NCBI GenBank assembly: GCA_020631105.1
Contig: JAHDHW010000010.1
Span: 14,680 to 60,841, forward strand
From: Saprospiraceae bacterium
GTDB taxonomy: Bacteria > Bacteroidota > Bacteroidia > Chitinophagales > Saprospiraceae
Direction of reading: 5' to 3'
Length of the DNA: 46,162 nucleotides
The notes under the pieces are model-generated. The model worked only from the letters and a program-made list of their open reading frames with translations, had not been told where the DNA came from and searched no databases. Shown here one piece after another: positions 9,372 to 17,487 of this stretch. Both the position numbers and the translations under genes were made by a program. Position 1 is the first letter of the stretch; each line of letters starts with the position of its first letter.

Positions 9372-10001
9372 CTATACTTGCTGGTAAGCATAAAGCATTG
9401 CTAGCCAATGACTGAATCCACCACCAATTACGAATACATGCCATATTGCATGATTGTAGGGGATTTTGTTCCATGCATAGAATACAGCACCTATTGTATA
9501 GCTAATCCCTCCGATTAGTATCCAACCAAATACATGATTGGGCATTTCAGCTTTAAGGCTTGGCATGATGAATACAGCCATCCATCCTAAAAAAAGATAA
9601 AATGCGAGTGAGAGCCATTCCCACCGTCCAATTAGAAAAAGTTTGTAGATAATACCGAAGACGATGAGGCTCCATAAAATTATTAGATAATTATGGCCGT
9701 AATCATTATTAAGATATCGCAAAACGAAAGGAGTGTGCGATCCGCCAATAAGAAGAAAAATACAAATGTGATCAATAACCTTGAACCTCTTTTTCAGGTT
9801 ACCAGAGACTGCATGATAAATAGTAGAGGCTAAGAAAACTAGAAAAAGAGACACACAAAAAATGGTGAGCCCAATCTGATGTGGAGGTTGCCATTTTAAT
9901 AACCCCAGAGAAATCATTGGGAAAGCACCAACGACTGCTAACAAAATTCCTACCCCGTGCGTGATTACATTCGCTTTTTCTTCACGATCTTTTGGTAACA
10001 T
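9372..10001 (-). CDS. PAQR / hemolysin III family membrane protein
   Basis: 209 residues with seven predicted membrane helices. The family metal-site pattern is complete: Ser and His in STIYH (second helix), Asp in VIDHICIF (third helix) and two histidines spaced as in HAIWHVFVIGGGFSH (last helix). These residues bind a metal ion, usually zinc, in PAQR proteins. Bacterial members (hemolysin III, YqfA/TrhA) have been tied to membrane lipid homeostasis; the reaction is not settled. The N-terminal segment KDREEKANVITHGVGILLA is the typical opening. The start at 10001 lies just beyond a minus-strand terminator (10017-10048), so it is not co-transcribed with the small gene upstream. Confidence 0.92.
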   Translation of the reverse strand: MLPKDREEKANVITHGVGILLAVVGAFPMISLGLLKWQPPHQIGLTIFCVSLFLVFLASTIYHAVSGNLKKRFKVIDHICIFLLIGGSHTPFVLRYLNNDYGHNYLIILWSLIVFGIIYKLFLIGRWEWLSLAFYLFLGWMAVFIMPSLKAEMPNHVFGWILIGGISYTIGAVFYAWNKIPYNHAIWHVFVIGGGFSHWLAMLYAYQQV

Positions 10002-10016
10002 AAAGCGAAGGTAATT

Positions 10017-10048
10017 AAAAAAGGCCTTATCGTTTGATAAGACCTTTT
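10017..10048 (-). terminator. Intrinsic terminator of the small peptide gene
   Basis: On the minus strand AAGGTCTTATC and GATAAGGCCTT pair (one mismatch) around an AAAC loop and are followed by a run of T. It lies between the 40-residue peptide gene and the PAQR gene, making the peptide gene a separate transcription unit. Confidence 0.85.
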
Positions 10049-10078
10049 AATATCATTTGCTTTAGGAAAATATAGAAT

Positions 10079-10110
10079 AGATTAATTTAGATTTTTACCT
10101 AAATTAATCT
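10079..10110. other. Perfect 12-base inverted repeat downstream of the peptide gene
   Basis: AGATTAATTTAG, eight bases, CTAAATTAATCT. The stem is all but one or two A:T pairs and no strong T run follows, so it is a weaker termination or RNA-stability element than the hairpin at 10017-10048, 30 bases further on. Confidence 0.5.
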
Positions 10111-10129
10111 ATCTATTTTATGACTAATA

Positions 10130-10252
10130 TTATCCTACCCAGGTATAACCTCCGTCAGTACCTTTGGCTTTATTCTGAAAAACGGTTTTGGAATTGGTCA
10201 TAAAGCTTTTAACTTTCAATTCGCTGAGTTTGATTTTTACTTTTTTCATCAT
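10130..10252 (-). CDS. Short peptide with RiPP-like leader (candidate natural-product precursor)
   Basis: 40 residues from the ATG at 10252 (a second ATG follows at 10249). The N-terminal part contains KIKLSELKVKSFMTN, close to the leader pattern I know from pinensin-type and related class I lanthipeptide precursors of Bacteroidota (basic start, then LxxLKVxSFxT). The C-terminal part is short: KGTDGGYTWVG. It has three threonines, two serines and no cysteine, so a lanthionine ring is impossible. The gene has its own promoter (10391-10420) and terminator (10017-10048), which argues that it is real despite its size. No dehydratase, cyclase, peptidase or transporter for such peptides is encoded in the window, so any modification system must act from elsewhere. 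It may instead be a regulatory or orphan peptide that shares the leader. Confidence 0.7.
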   Translation of the reverse strand: MMKKVKIKLSELKVKSFMTNSKTVFQNKAKGTDGGYTWVG

Positions 10253-10390
10253 TATCACGGTTTTGGATAGTGTTTATTAGTGTCCAGGCGCTTATGCGCA
10301 AAATAAATTTTAGTCGATTTAAAGGGGAGGTTATGTTAGTTGCTAAAGGGAGGATTGTATTTTCTATATACAAAAGATCAAATTTGATGC

Positions 10391-10420
10391 CAAACATATT
10401 ATGATTAAATATATTTCAAA
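10391..10420 (-). promoter_or_regulatory. Bacteroidota-type promoter of the small peptide gene
   Basis: Read on the minus strand: TTTG (10420-10417), an 18-base spacer, TATGTTTG (10398-10391). Both boxes match the phylum consensus. Transcription would start near 10385 and give a leader of about 130 bases before the peptide start. Confidence 0.7.
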
Positions 10421-10437
10421 TAATTTTCATCTATTCT

Positions 10438-11367
10438 ATGGAGATTTGGACCCAATTTATTGAAGAGTTATGTGCTCCTCCTGTCTTGAAGATTAATGCG
10501 CCTGCCCTAAGCGAGCAGCAAATAGACTTATTTGTCCAAAGAGAAGATTTGATACATCCCAGGTTGTCGGGGAATAAATGGCATAAGCTAAAGTATAATA
10601 TAAAGGAGGCCTTGGATTCAAATAAGAAGACTTTAATCACATTTGGCGGGGCTTTTTCTAATCATATTGCTGCTACTGCAGAAGCAGGAGAAATATTTAG
10701 ACTATCAACTATAGGAATAATAAGGGGAGAAGAAGAGGGTACTAATCCAACTTTGAGAAAAGCCAAAGAATTGGGAATGAAACTCATCTATGTATCAAGG
10801 ACAGCTTATAGAGACAAAGTAAAATTAATCAATGAGTTGGGCTTAGATCTTTCACAATCCATTATTATTCCAGAGGGAGGCACCAATGAAAATGCGCTAA
10901 AGGGATGTGAGGATATTATTTTGAAATCACCAATCAGGGATAAAATTGATTATTGGTGTGTCGCATGTGGTACGGGAGGGACTGCAGCTGGGATGATTAC
11001 AGCTTTAGAAGGACAAAGTGAACTACTAGGTTTTTCCGTTTTGAAAGGAAACTGGATGGAGAAAGAGATCAATGATTTATCAGCGACACGTAAAGGATCA
11101 GCGAATAAAAATTGGTCCGTGAATACGGATTTTCACTTTGGAGGATACGCTAAGTTTAACGAAGAGTTAATTGATTTTATCAATGTCTTTAAAAGAGACC
11201 ATGGTGTACAACTTGAACCAGTGTACACCGGCAAGTTATTCTTTGGATTATTTGAATTGATCGCGCAAGATTATTTTACTCCTGGGACGAGCATTGCAGT
11301 TATTCATACAGGTGGTTTACAAGGGTTAGAAGGTTTTGCGCAGAGATATGGCGCTCTGATAGCATAA
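10438..11367 (+). CDS. PLP-dependent ACC deaminase / D-cysteine desulfhydrase family enzyme
   Basis: 309 residues, fold type II PLP enzyme. The PLP-binding lysine is Lys47 in RLSGNKWHKLKY, and the phosphate/substrate loop is FGGAFSNHIAA. The glycine-rich segment GTGGTAAG and the C-terminal IHTGGLQG complete the cofactor site. Members act either as 1-aminocyclopropane-1-carboxylate deaminases or, more often, as D-cysteine desulfhydrases and related D-amino-acid lyases; sequence does not settle which. Bacteroidota homologues are usually annotated only at family level. It converges on the histidine kinase with a 12-base gap and diverges from the small peptide gene. Confidence 0.88.
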   Translation: MEIWTQFIEELCAPPVLKINAPALSEQQIDLFVQREDLIHPRLSGNKWHKLKYNIKEALDSNKKTLITFGGAFSNHIAATAEAGEIFRLSTIGIIRGEEEGTNPTLRKAKELGMKLIYVSRTAYRDKVKLINELGLDLSQSIIIPEGGTNENALKGCEDIILKSPIRDKIDYWCVACGTGGTAAGMITALEGQSELLGFSVLKGNWMEKEINDLSATRKGSANKNWSVNTDFHFGGYAKFNEELIDFINVFKRDHGVQLEPVYTGKLFFGLFELIAQDYFTPGTSIAVIHTGGLQGLEGFAQRYGALIA

Positions 11368-11379
11368 CACTCTTGTATT

Positions 11380-14300
11380 TTAGTCCGTAGTGACTGGTTG
11401 CGTTTGGTCAACTTCTTCATGAACTTCAACAATTGGTAATTCTACATAAAACTCTGTGCCTTCGCCAACTACTGTATTGAAATAGATTACACCCTCTACA
11501 GACTCAATAATGTTTTTGGATATCGCTAAACCCAGACCTGTTCCTGAACTTTTGGTCGTAAAATTAGGGACGAAGACCTTATCTTTTTTATCATCTGAAA
11601 TTCCCGTACCGTTATCTTTGACCTTTAAGGAGACAACATCTGAGGACCGATAAAGAGAAACCTGGATTATGCCATCACGATCTTCTGGTATTGCTTGTTG
11701 AGCATTTTTAAGGAGATTAGTGAGTACTCGAATCATATGGCTTTTATCGGCATATACGATATAAGTTTCTTCTGGCAACTGTAATGAAATATCTATACCC
11801 TGGCCATCTCCATCATGGAATAAATCATAAACGGAAAGGACTAATTGATTGAAGTTGATATTTTGATTTTCTGCTCTAGGCATTTTAGCGAAATTACTAA
11901 ACTCAGAAGCGATATGAGCGAGATTATCAATCTGCTCGATCAAGGTATTCGATACTCTTTTGAGTAATGGTTCAATATCATCAGGCTTTGAACGGAAAGC
12001 GTGTTGTAGATATTGAATACTAAGCTTCATTGGAGTGAGTGGATTTTTAATCTCATGCGCAACCTGTTTGGCCATTTCTCTCCAGGCACCTTCTCTTTCA
12101 GACTGGGCTAAGGCGTCAGCACTGTCTTCTAGCTTTTTGATCATTTTATTATACTCGCTGACAAGCACTCCGATCTCATCTTGAGAATTCCACTCTAGTC
12201 CTTGATTTCTACTACCTAACTTGATTTGTTTGAGTTTATCTCCAATAGCAGAAATAGGGCGCGTAATGGAGTTAGCAACGACAATCGTCAAACCACCTGC
12301 AATAAGTAATAAGAAAACATATACATTGATCAGGGTACCCATAAATACAGTAACATCACTTCGTAGGTTTGTTTGTGTATAATAGGGCAGACCTAGAAAG
12401 GCAATATTTTTATTTTTTAATTTTAATGGGATATAAGCAGACTTATAGTTAAGATTTCCCATCATTTCATTCTCCTGAGTATAAGCAGAGTGGCCTAGTT
12501 CACTAAGGGCTCGAAAGGCAGGTGCTGCCATTTGCTCAGAGATAATCCCTTTGTTAAAGATGTCTTCTTCTGAGGAAGCTATCAGCGCACCATTCAGGTC
12601 ATACATGTTGACATCTAATCGATGGATTCGAGAAAGGCTATTGACTAAGTCAAGCTGAATCAGATTTTCTTTGGTAGGCACAAAAGCGGTATCCAGATAG
12701 TGTGTTACTAAGGATAATTCGTGCATTGCTCCTTTTTCGACGGACTCGGTTTTTCGGCCTAATCTTTTTCCGTGATACTCATTAGAACCAGTGTTGAAAA
12801 ACCAAACCGTAACGATCCCGATCGCCAGGAATGACACGACAATCATACCGATGACCGAAAACTGTATTCTATTCCGAAGAGAAGGCCTTCGGCTGAGAAA
12901 AAAGTTAACGGAATTAGGTAGAATCTTTATAAAGTAATTTGTAATCGTAAAGAAGAGTACAAATAGTAAAAGGTTCGAAAAGATATAAGAGAAAAGCGAT
13001 ATCGCTTTCTTAAGGTGTGCTTCGGATTCTTTACCGATCACAACAACAATATTATCAGATGCGGCATAAATTAGCTCTGAACGATTACCGACAGTTTCTT
13101 CTCTAAAGGTACCCTCTTCGGGTAGAGTGGTCAATTTTAAGGAGTTCCCGTAGATATTACCTTCATAATCTATTCTTCGGTTATTCTTGTAGACTGCATA
13201 ATCATACTTGCTCAGTTTTTCGAGGTTTTTGTATGGCTTATCTTTTAGGAGCTCTGTATATACTTTTGAAGGCTCTCTACGCTGTCTTTGAATCTCCATC
13301 ACCAAGTTAATGGATTCTCCTTCTATATCTTTGCGTGGCAGATCGAATTGAACTAAGTAAGCAGATTTACCCCGGTCATTCGACCAGTATTTAATATTTT
13401 GATTCTTGGATTTTGTTGGTGAAGCATTTTCGAGCTTAAGTGCCATGGCCTCCCAATCTAATTCTTGTCCACTTAAGATTGCTCTATTATCTTTATCAAA
13501 ACCATATATAGCGTAAGCATAATTATAGAATAGATAAGTATCATTGGTAAAGTGCTGATCTAATTCTTTATAGATATCGGATGGGGTGATTTCATTAATT
13601 TTACTGCTGATCCTGACTCCGATCGTCGGATCACTTGCCATTTTATCCTGTAGATCTTCCAAAGATTTTTCTACAATTGCATCTTCTGGATCAGTGAGTT
13701 CCTTTGCATAAGCCTGACGAATTACATTGTCTTTGTAAGCATTATAGCGGAACAGTAATATAGAAGGAAATGCAGATAATAAAACTAACCAGATGAGTAA
13801 CCAGGTGAAGTTGGGCGTGTTATTATCTATGAACAAATCAAAGACCAGAATAAAAATTATCGACAGGACTAAAATGTACTGCGGACTTATAATAAAGTCA
13901 ATCTTAAGCAGAATTGGTAATATACCAAACATCGAAATACCAAGAGCGAGTAACCGTTGGTTCCGATTTAGACCTATTCGTTTTATGGTCATCATCATTC
14001 GATGACTGAACAAAAATAACGTAATCAATAAAAGGATTATCCCCGTAACTGCAAGTAAGCTATTCGTGCCTAAATCAAAAATATTGTTGAAGTCAAAATC
14101 CAGTGAAGTATTAAAAACGAGGGTTTTAAATACTGCTGTCAAGGTAAGAATGAACCCAAAAATAGAGAGGTAACTTATTGTGGTTACAAATATCTTTTTA
14201 CGTTTATTAAAACGCTCGTAAGGTCCCATTGGAATCTCACTATGTAGAAATCCCATTACCCAGAAGAAGAGTACAATGTTGATTAGTAAATCTCCTAGTG

Positions 14301-15171
14301 ATGCGCTGAGTACGGTATCAAAGTTCTGATTGAATAGAGAAAACTCTTCGAATTTCTTTCCAAATCCATATAAGTAAGTAGCGAGTCGAAGACCAAAAAC
14401 AGCGATGATGAAAAATGCTGCTCCCGCAAAAGTTTGTCCTTTTTGAATATAACTCTTACCTATTCGGTAAAAGAAAATAATCAAAAAGAAGAAAGCACCT
14501 AGATAAAGTGCTAATGATGCTAACAAAGCGCTATGATCTACAACTGGTTTTTCCGCTTTAAGGTGAAAAAGTGTTTTACCTGATTTACTAATGATTGGGA
14601 AATCACTTTTCTCAGAGATTACAAGTGAACTTGGAATTTCATCACTTGCCGCAAATTTGTTGGACAAATAATTACTTTCCAGATCAAACTGATATTTTAT
14701 CGGAATAAATGCACTAATAGTGTAGGCTCCGATATCTGGTGCTCTGAATTGTTCTCCTATTTGAACGTAGTAACCGTTTTTGAGTGTTTTGAACTGATAA
14801 GTCCGATTTGTCGTTAACCCTTCTAAATCCTTCGCCGATGGAAGAATAGCGTTATTGGTCCAAAATATTAAGGAATCTCCTTGATGAATGGTAATGGTAA
14901 AGTCCTTTTCAGAAATCTCCTTTAATACAAGGAAATCACTTTCACGGATAGCAATATCCTTAGTACCTTTTTGAGAAAGTTGACGATCTAGGTATGCTTT
15001 GTTTTCCAAAAATGCAATTACTTCTGTCTCCTGTTGATGTAGATACTGCGTAATTTGAGAAGTATATTGCTGGATATCCGTCTTACGGCTGAATCTGTAA
15101 TCATAGATTAGCGCAAAAACTAGTAAGACAGTAGCTAAGATTAAGAATATAAAACGCTTTTGCATCTTCAT
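11380..15171 (-). CDS. Large multi-pass sensor histidine kinase
   Basis: 1263 residues. One membrane helix (about 7-25) and an extracytoplasmic region come first. Next is a block of about eight hydrophobic helices (about 210-480), then a second extracytoplasmic region (about 480-730) and two more helices (about 735-810). A third sensor segment ends in a helix near 942-967. After that come a HAMP linker (SITRPISAIGDKL onward), a HisKA domain with phospho-acceptor His1039 in VAHEIKNPLTPMK, and an ATPase domain with N box NLLKNAQQA, DNGTGI and GTGLGLAISKNI. All catalytic boxes are intact. The kinase end resembles the NtrY group. No response regulator is nearby, so it is an orphan kinase here; the signal is unknown. 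Its length is far above the 400-800 residues normal for the family. Confidence 0.9.
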   Translation of the reverse strand: MKMQKRFIFLILATVLLVFALIYDYRFSRKTDIQQYTSQITQYLHQQETEVIAFLENKAYLDRQLSQKGTKDIAIRESDFLVLKEISEKDFTITIHQGDSLIFWTNNAILPSAKDLEGLTTNRTYQFKTLKNGYYVQIGEQFRAPDIGAYTISAFIPIKYQFDLESNYLSNKFAASDEIPSSLVISEKSDFPIISKSGKTLFHLKAEKPVVDHSALLASLALYLGAFFFLIIFFYRIGKSYIQKGQTFAGAAFFIIAVFGLRLATYLYGFGKKFEEFSLFNQNFDTVLSASLGDLLINIVLFFWVMGFLHSEIPMGPYERFNKRKKIFVTTISYLSIFGFILTLTAVFKTLVFNTSLDFDFNNIFDLGTNSLLAVTGIILLLITLFLFSHRMMMTIKRIGLNRNQRLLALGISMFGILPILLKIDFIISPQYILVLSIIFILVFDLFIDNNTPNFTWLLIWLVLLSAFPSILLFRYNAYKDNVIRQAYAKELTDPEDAIVEKSLEDLQDKMASDPTIGVRISSKINEITPSDIYKELDQHFTNDTYLFYNYAYAIYGFDKDNRAILSGQELDWEAMALKLENASPTKSKNQNIKYWSNDRGKSAYLVQFDLPRKDIEGESINLVMEIQRQRREPSKVYTELLKDKPYKNLEKLSKYDYAVYKNNRRIDYEGNIYGNSLKLTTLPEEGTFREETVGNRSELIYAASDNIVVVIGKESEAHLKKAISLFSYIFSNLLLFVLFFTITNYFIKILPNSVNFFLSRRPSLRNRIQFSVIGMIVVSFLAIGIVTVWFFNTGSNEYHGKRLGRKTESVEKGAMHELSLVTHYLDTAFVPTKENLIQLDLVNSLSRIHRLDVNMYDLNGALIASSEEDIFNKGIISEQMAAPAFRALSELGHSAYTQENEMMGNLNYKSAYIPLKLKNKNIAFLGLPYYTQTNLRSDVTVFMGTLINVYVFLLLIAGGLTIVVANSITRPISAIGDKLKQIKLGSRNQGLEWNSQDEIGVLVSEYNKMIKKLEDSADALAQSEREGAWREMAKQVAHEIKNPLTPMKLSIQYLQHAFRSKPDDIEPLLKRVSNTLIEQIDNLAHIASEFSNFAKMPRAENQNINFNQLVLSVYDLFHDGDGQGIDISLQLPEETYIVYADKSHMIRVLTNLLKNAQQAIPEDRDGIIQVSLYRSSDVVSLKVKDNGTGISDDKKDKVFVPNFTTKSSGTGLGLAISKNIIESVEGVIYFNTVVGEGTEFYVELPIVEVHEEVDQTQPVTTD

Positions 15172-15570
15172 TAAGGAGTTCGGAGGGTTTTCGCCTATAA
15201 CTCGGATTTAGTTCGTTGAATAACCACAAATTTTAATCCAAAACAGGTTAAAATTTAAAGAAATACGTTTAAATGCTGTGTTCTTTCCGAATATATTTAC
15301 CTTCTCGAATATTAAAGTTGGTAGTTTAAAATGTTAAATAACACATTGTTAATTGTTTACAAATTAAATAAAAAATAAATAATTATCTTAATTGAAGCAG
15401 TTTTTAGCGGTTTTTTATTGAATTATTTGAATTGTTGAGATATAGAAGCACCTTTGTATTGTTTAATTCAAATGGAATGGAATGAAGTTCTATATATTCT
15501 GCTTGTTTGTATTACAAGTAGTTTGAATTAGCTTGAAGAATTACTGCATTTTATGGTGCAGAACAAAGAT
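15172..15570. other. AT-rich intergenic region before rnpB
   Basis: About 400 bases, very AT-rich, between the divergent kinase gene and RNase P RNA. No gene and no exact TAnnTTTG box at the expected distance were found for either flanking gene. A short hairpin (CTGCA, eight bases, TGCAG) lies just before the rnpB 5' end. Confidence 0.5.
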
Positions 15571-16083
15571 ATTCAGCAATGTCTCTATCGCGGTTCCAAT
15601 CTATTCCGATCAGTTTCGGATTAGATTAGGAAATGAGGAAAGTCCGGACAACGTAGAGCAACCACACCATCTAACGGATGGGATTCTAGTTTTTATTCTT
15701 TTGGGGATAAAGGTTAGAAGACAGAAAGTGTCGCAGAAAATAACCGCCTTGATATTTCGATAGAAATCATCAGGGTAAGGGTGAAAACGTGCGGTAAGAG
15801 CGCACGATTCTTTTGGGTAACCATTAGAATGGATAAACCTTGTGGGTTGAAATGCCACGTACATTCTGATTCCTTTTTCAATGCTACCTTTTGTAGGGAG
15901 CAATTGAAAAAAAGCAGGGCGGCTCACCTTGTCTCAGGCAATTTTGTCTGAGGTCAGAAGGGGTAGGCAGATAGACCCTGGCCGTGAGGCTTGGGCTAGA
16001 TAAATGATAGAGCTCTCATTTTGCTGCCGATTATTGTCGGATTAAAATGTAGAGGACAGAATCCGGCTTACTAATTGCTGATC
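15571..16083 (+). ncRNA. rnpB: RNase P RNA (bacterial class A type)
   Basis: The catalytic RNA that trims tRNA 5' leaders. Conserved blocks appear in order. GAGGAAAGTCCGG starts at 15635. ACAGAAAGTGTCGCAGAAAA is followed by TAACCGCC. AGGGTGAAAACGTGCGGTAA leads into GAGCGCAC. GCAGGGCGGCTC, CTAGATAAATGATAG and ACAGAATCCGGCTTA (16056-16070) complete the set. The ends were set by pairing TCAGCAAT (15573-15580) with ATTGCTGA (16074-16081) as helix P1. That gives about 510 bases, longer than the 350-400 typical of the class; part of the excess is an extra hairpin at 15874-15911 (TTTTTCAAT with ATTGAAAAA). Protein-like open frames on either strand here are chance. Confidence 0.93.
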
Positions 16084-16092
16084 GATTTTTAT

Positions 16093-16116
16093 CGGAAGGT
16101 CAATTTTGACCTTCCG
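16093..16116 (+). terminator. Strong hairpin just after rnpB
   Basis: CGGAAGGTCA, ATTT loop, TGACCTTCCG: a perfect 10-base stem ten bases after the rnpB 3' end. No clean T run follows, so it may act as a 3' processing or stability element rather than a complete terminator. Confidence 0.6.
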
Positions 16117-16143
16117 GTTAAATCAACCCTTAGTTTTATTCCA

Positions 16144-17373
16144 ATGAACTTAAAATCAATTATTCTCACCACTCTGTTTCTTTTTTATTATTCGCTGATC
16201 GCTGCGCAACCTGGATGTATGGATCCCCTGGCACTCAACTATGATGCTCAGGCTACTACGAACAATGGCTCCTGTGTTTACGCTATTACGGAGTATACGC
16301 CTGCTCAGGTAACGCTATTGCCGGATATATTACATGAAGCATCTGGAATTGAATGGCTTCCTTCCGGGCTTTATATTCATAATGATGCCGGAAACCCTGA
16401 TCGCCTTTATCGGATTGATTCTTTAAGCGGCGAAATTCTACAAACAATTACAATTGCAGGAGCTGATAATTTGGATTGGGAAGATATTACAGAGGATGAG
16501 GATTATATCTACTTAGGAGATATCGGTAATAATATTGGAAATCGAACAGATCTTCGTATTTATAAAATTCAAAAATCAGAATTAGTCAATAATGTAGTTA
16601 ATGCTGAAATTATTGACTTCTATTATGAAGATCAAGTAGATTTCGAACCAGGAATGAATGATCATAATTATGATTGCGAAGCACTAATTGCCTACGGGGA
16701 TAACTTACACCTTTTTACCAAAAACTGGGAGGATAAAAAGACTCGCCACTACGTTCTTCCCAAAACGGCAGGTAACCATGCTGCAAATTTGGTAGAAGAG
16801 TTAGATGTAGAAGGCTTAATTACTGCGGCTGATATATCTGCCGAAGGTGCTTTAGTGATGATAGGCTACACAGAGTTTGGGCTTAATTTTATGTGGTTAT
16901 TTTTTGATTACACAGATTCACAGTTTTTCTCAGGAAATAAACGAAAAATTGCGCTTGGAGCCGGATTTAATAATGGGCAAACAGAAGGGCTTACCCTTCG
17001 GAATAATTCCTATGGCTATATTTGCTCTGAAGCCTTTTCGGTCAATCAAAGCCTTGTATTGCCTCAAAAAATGCTATCTTTTTCGGTAGGGCAATGGCTT
17101 GATCCTCCGCTTACAAACGTTCAGGATTTAACGCTTTTCCGCGGAGCAAAAGCTTTTCCTAATCCTTTTAAAAGTTTTGTGAAAATTGAATTAGAAAAAC
17201 CAATAGATCGTTGGAGATTACTGGATACGCTTGGCAAAACGATTCATCAGGGTAGGGGAGATGAGGTAGTAGAGTATAAATTTAATACAGGCAGCTGGAG
17301 CCCCGGAGTTTATTTTTTTGAAGTATACTCGGGTGGCAAACTAGAGTCCATTCGCTTAGTTAAGGAAGAATGA
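16144..17373 (+). CDS. Secreted beta-propeller-like protein with T9SS sorting domain
   Basis: 409 residues from the ATG at 16144. The frame opens at 16075, but that start lies inside rnpB, and the signal peptide MNLKSIILTTLFLFYYSLIAAQ begins at 16144. Directly after cleavage comes a short cysteine motif, GCMDPLALNYD...NNGSCVY, a unit that recurs in surface proteins of Flavobacteriia and Saprospiria. The middle part, with repeats such as DNLDWEDITEDEDYIYLGDIG and an ESGIEWLPSGLYIHND-like opening, resembles six-bladed propeller proteins. The last 70 residues (FPNPFKSFVKIEL...PGVYFFEV...IRLVKEE) form a T9SS sorting domain. No catalytic motif was recognised. Confidence 0.82.
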   Translation: MNLKSIILTTLFLFYYSLIAAQPGCMDPLALNYDAQATTNNGSCVYAITEYTPAQVTLLPDILHEASGIEWLPSGLYIHNDAGNPDRLYRIDSLSGEILQTITIAGADNLDWEDITEDEDYIYLGDIGNNIGNRTDLRIYKIQKSELVNNVVNAEIIDFYYEDQVDFEPGMNDHNYDCEALIAYGDNLHLFTKNWEDKKTRHYVLPKTAGNHAANLVEELDVEGLITAADISAEGALVMIGYTEFGLNFMWLFFDYTDSQFFSGNKRKIALGAGFNNGQTEGLTLRNNSYGYICSEAFSVNQSLVLPQKMLSFSVGQWLDPPLTNVQDLTLFRGAKAFPNPFKSFVKIELEKPIDRWRLLDTLGKTIHQGRGDEVVEYKFNTGSWSPGVYFFEVYSGGKLESIRLVKEE

Positions 17374-17422
17374 CGTTTGAATCAGCGCAGAGCTCGATTT
17401 AATCGAGCCCTTAAGCATAAAT

Positions 17423-17463
17423 AAAAAAATCCTCGCAGGAATTATTACCTACGAGGATTTTTT
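17423..17463. terminator. Bidirectional terminator between cargo gene and porV
   Basis: AAAAAATCCTCG pairs with CGAGGATTTTTT around a loop of about 16 bases. A and T runs on both outer sides let it stop transcripts from the plus-strand cargo gene and from minus-strand porV. Confidence 0.85.
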
Positions 17464-17487
17464 GAGTTAAATGCTAGATAGCTATTA

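Noticed and set aside
10209-10397. 62-codon minus-strand frame overlapping the small peptide gene
   Set aside because: Different frame, no family resemblance, and it begins inside the -7 box of the peptide promoter; the 40-residue frame fits the promoter and terminator better.
15610-15927. 105-codon minus-strand open frame
   Set aside because: It lies wholly antisense to rnpB, whose conserved blocks explain the sequence; it has no recognisable domain.
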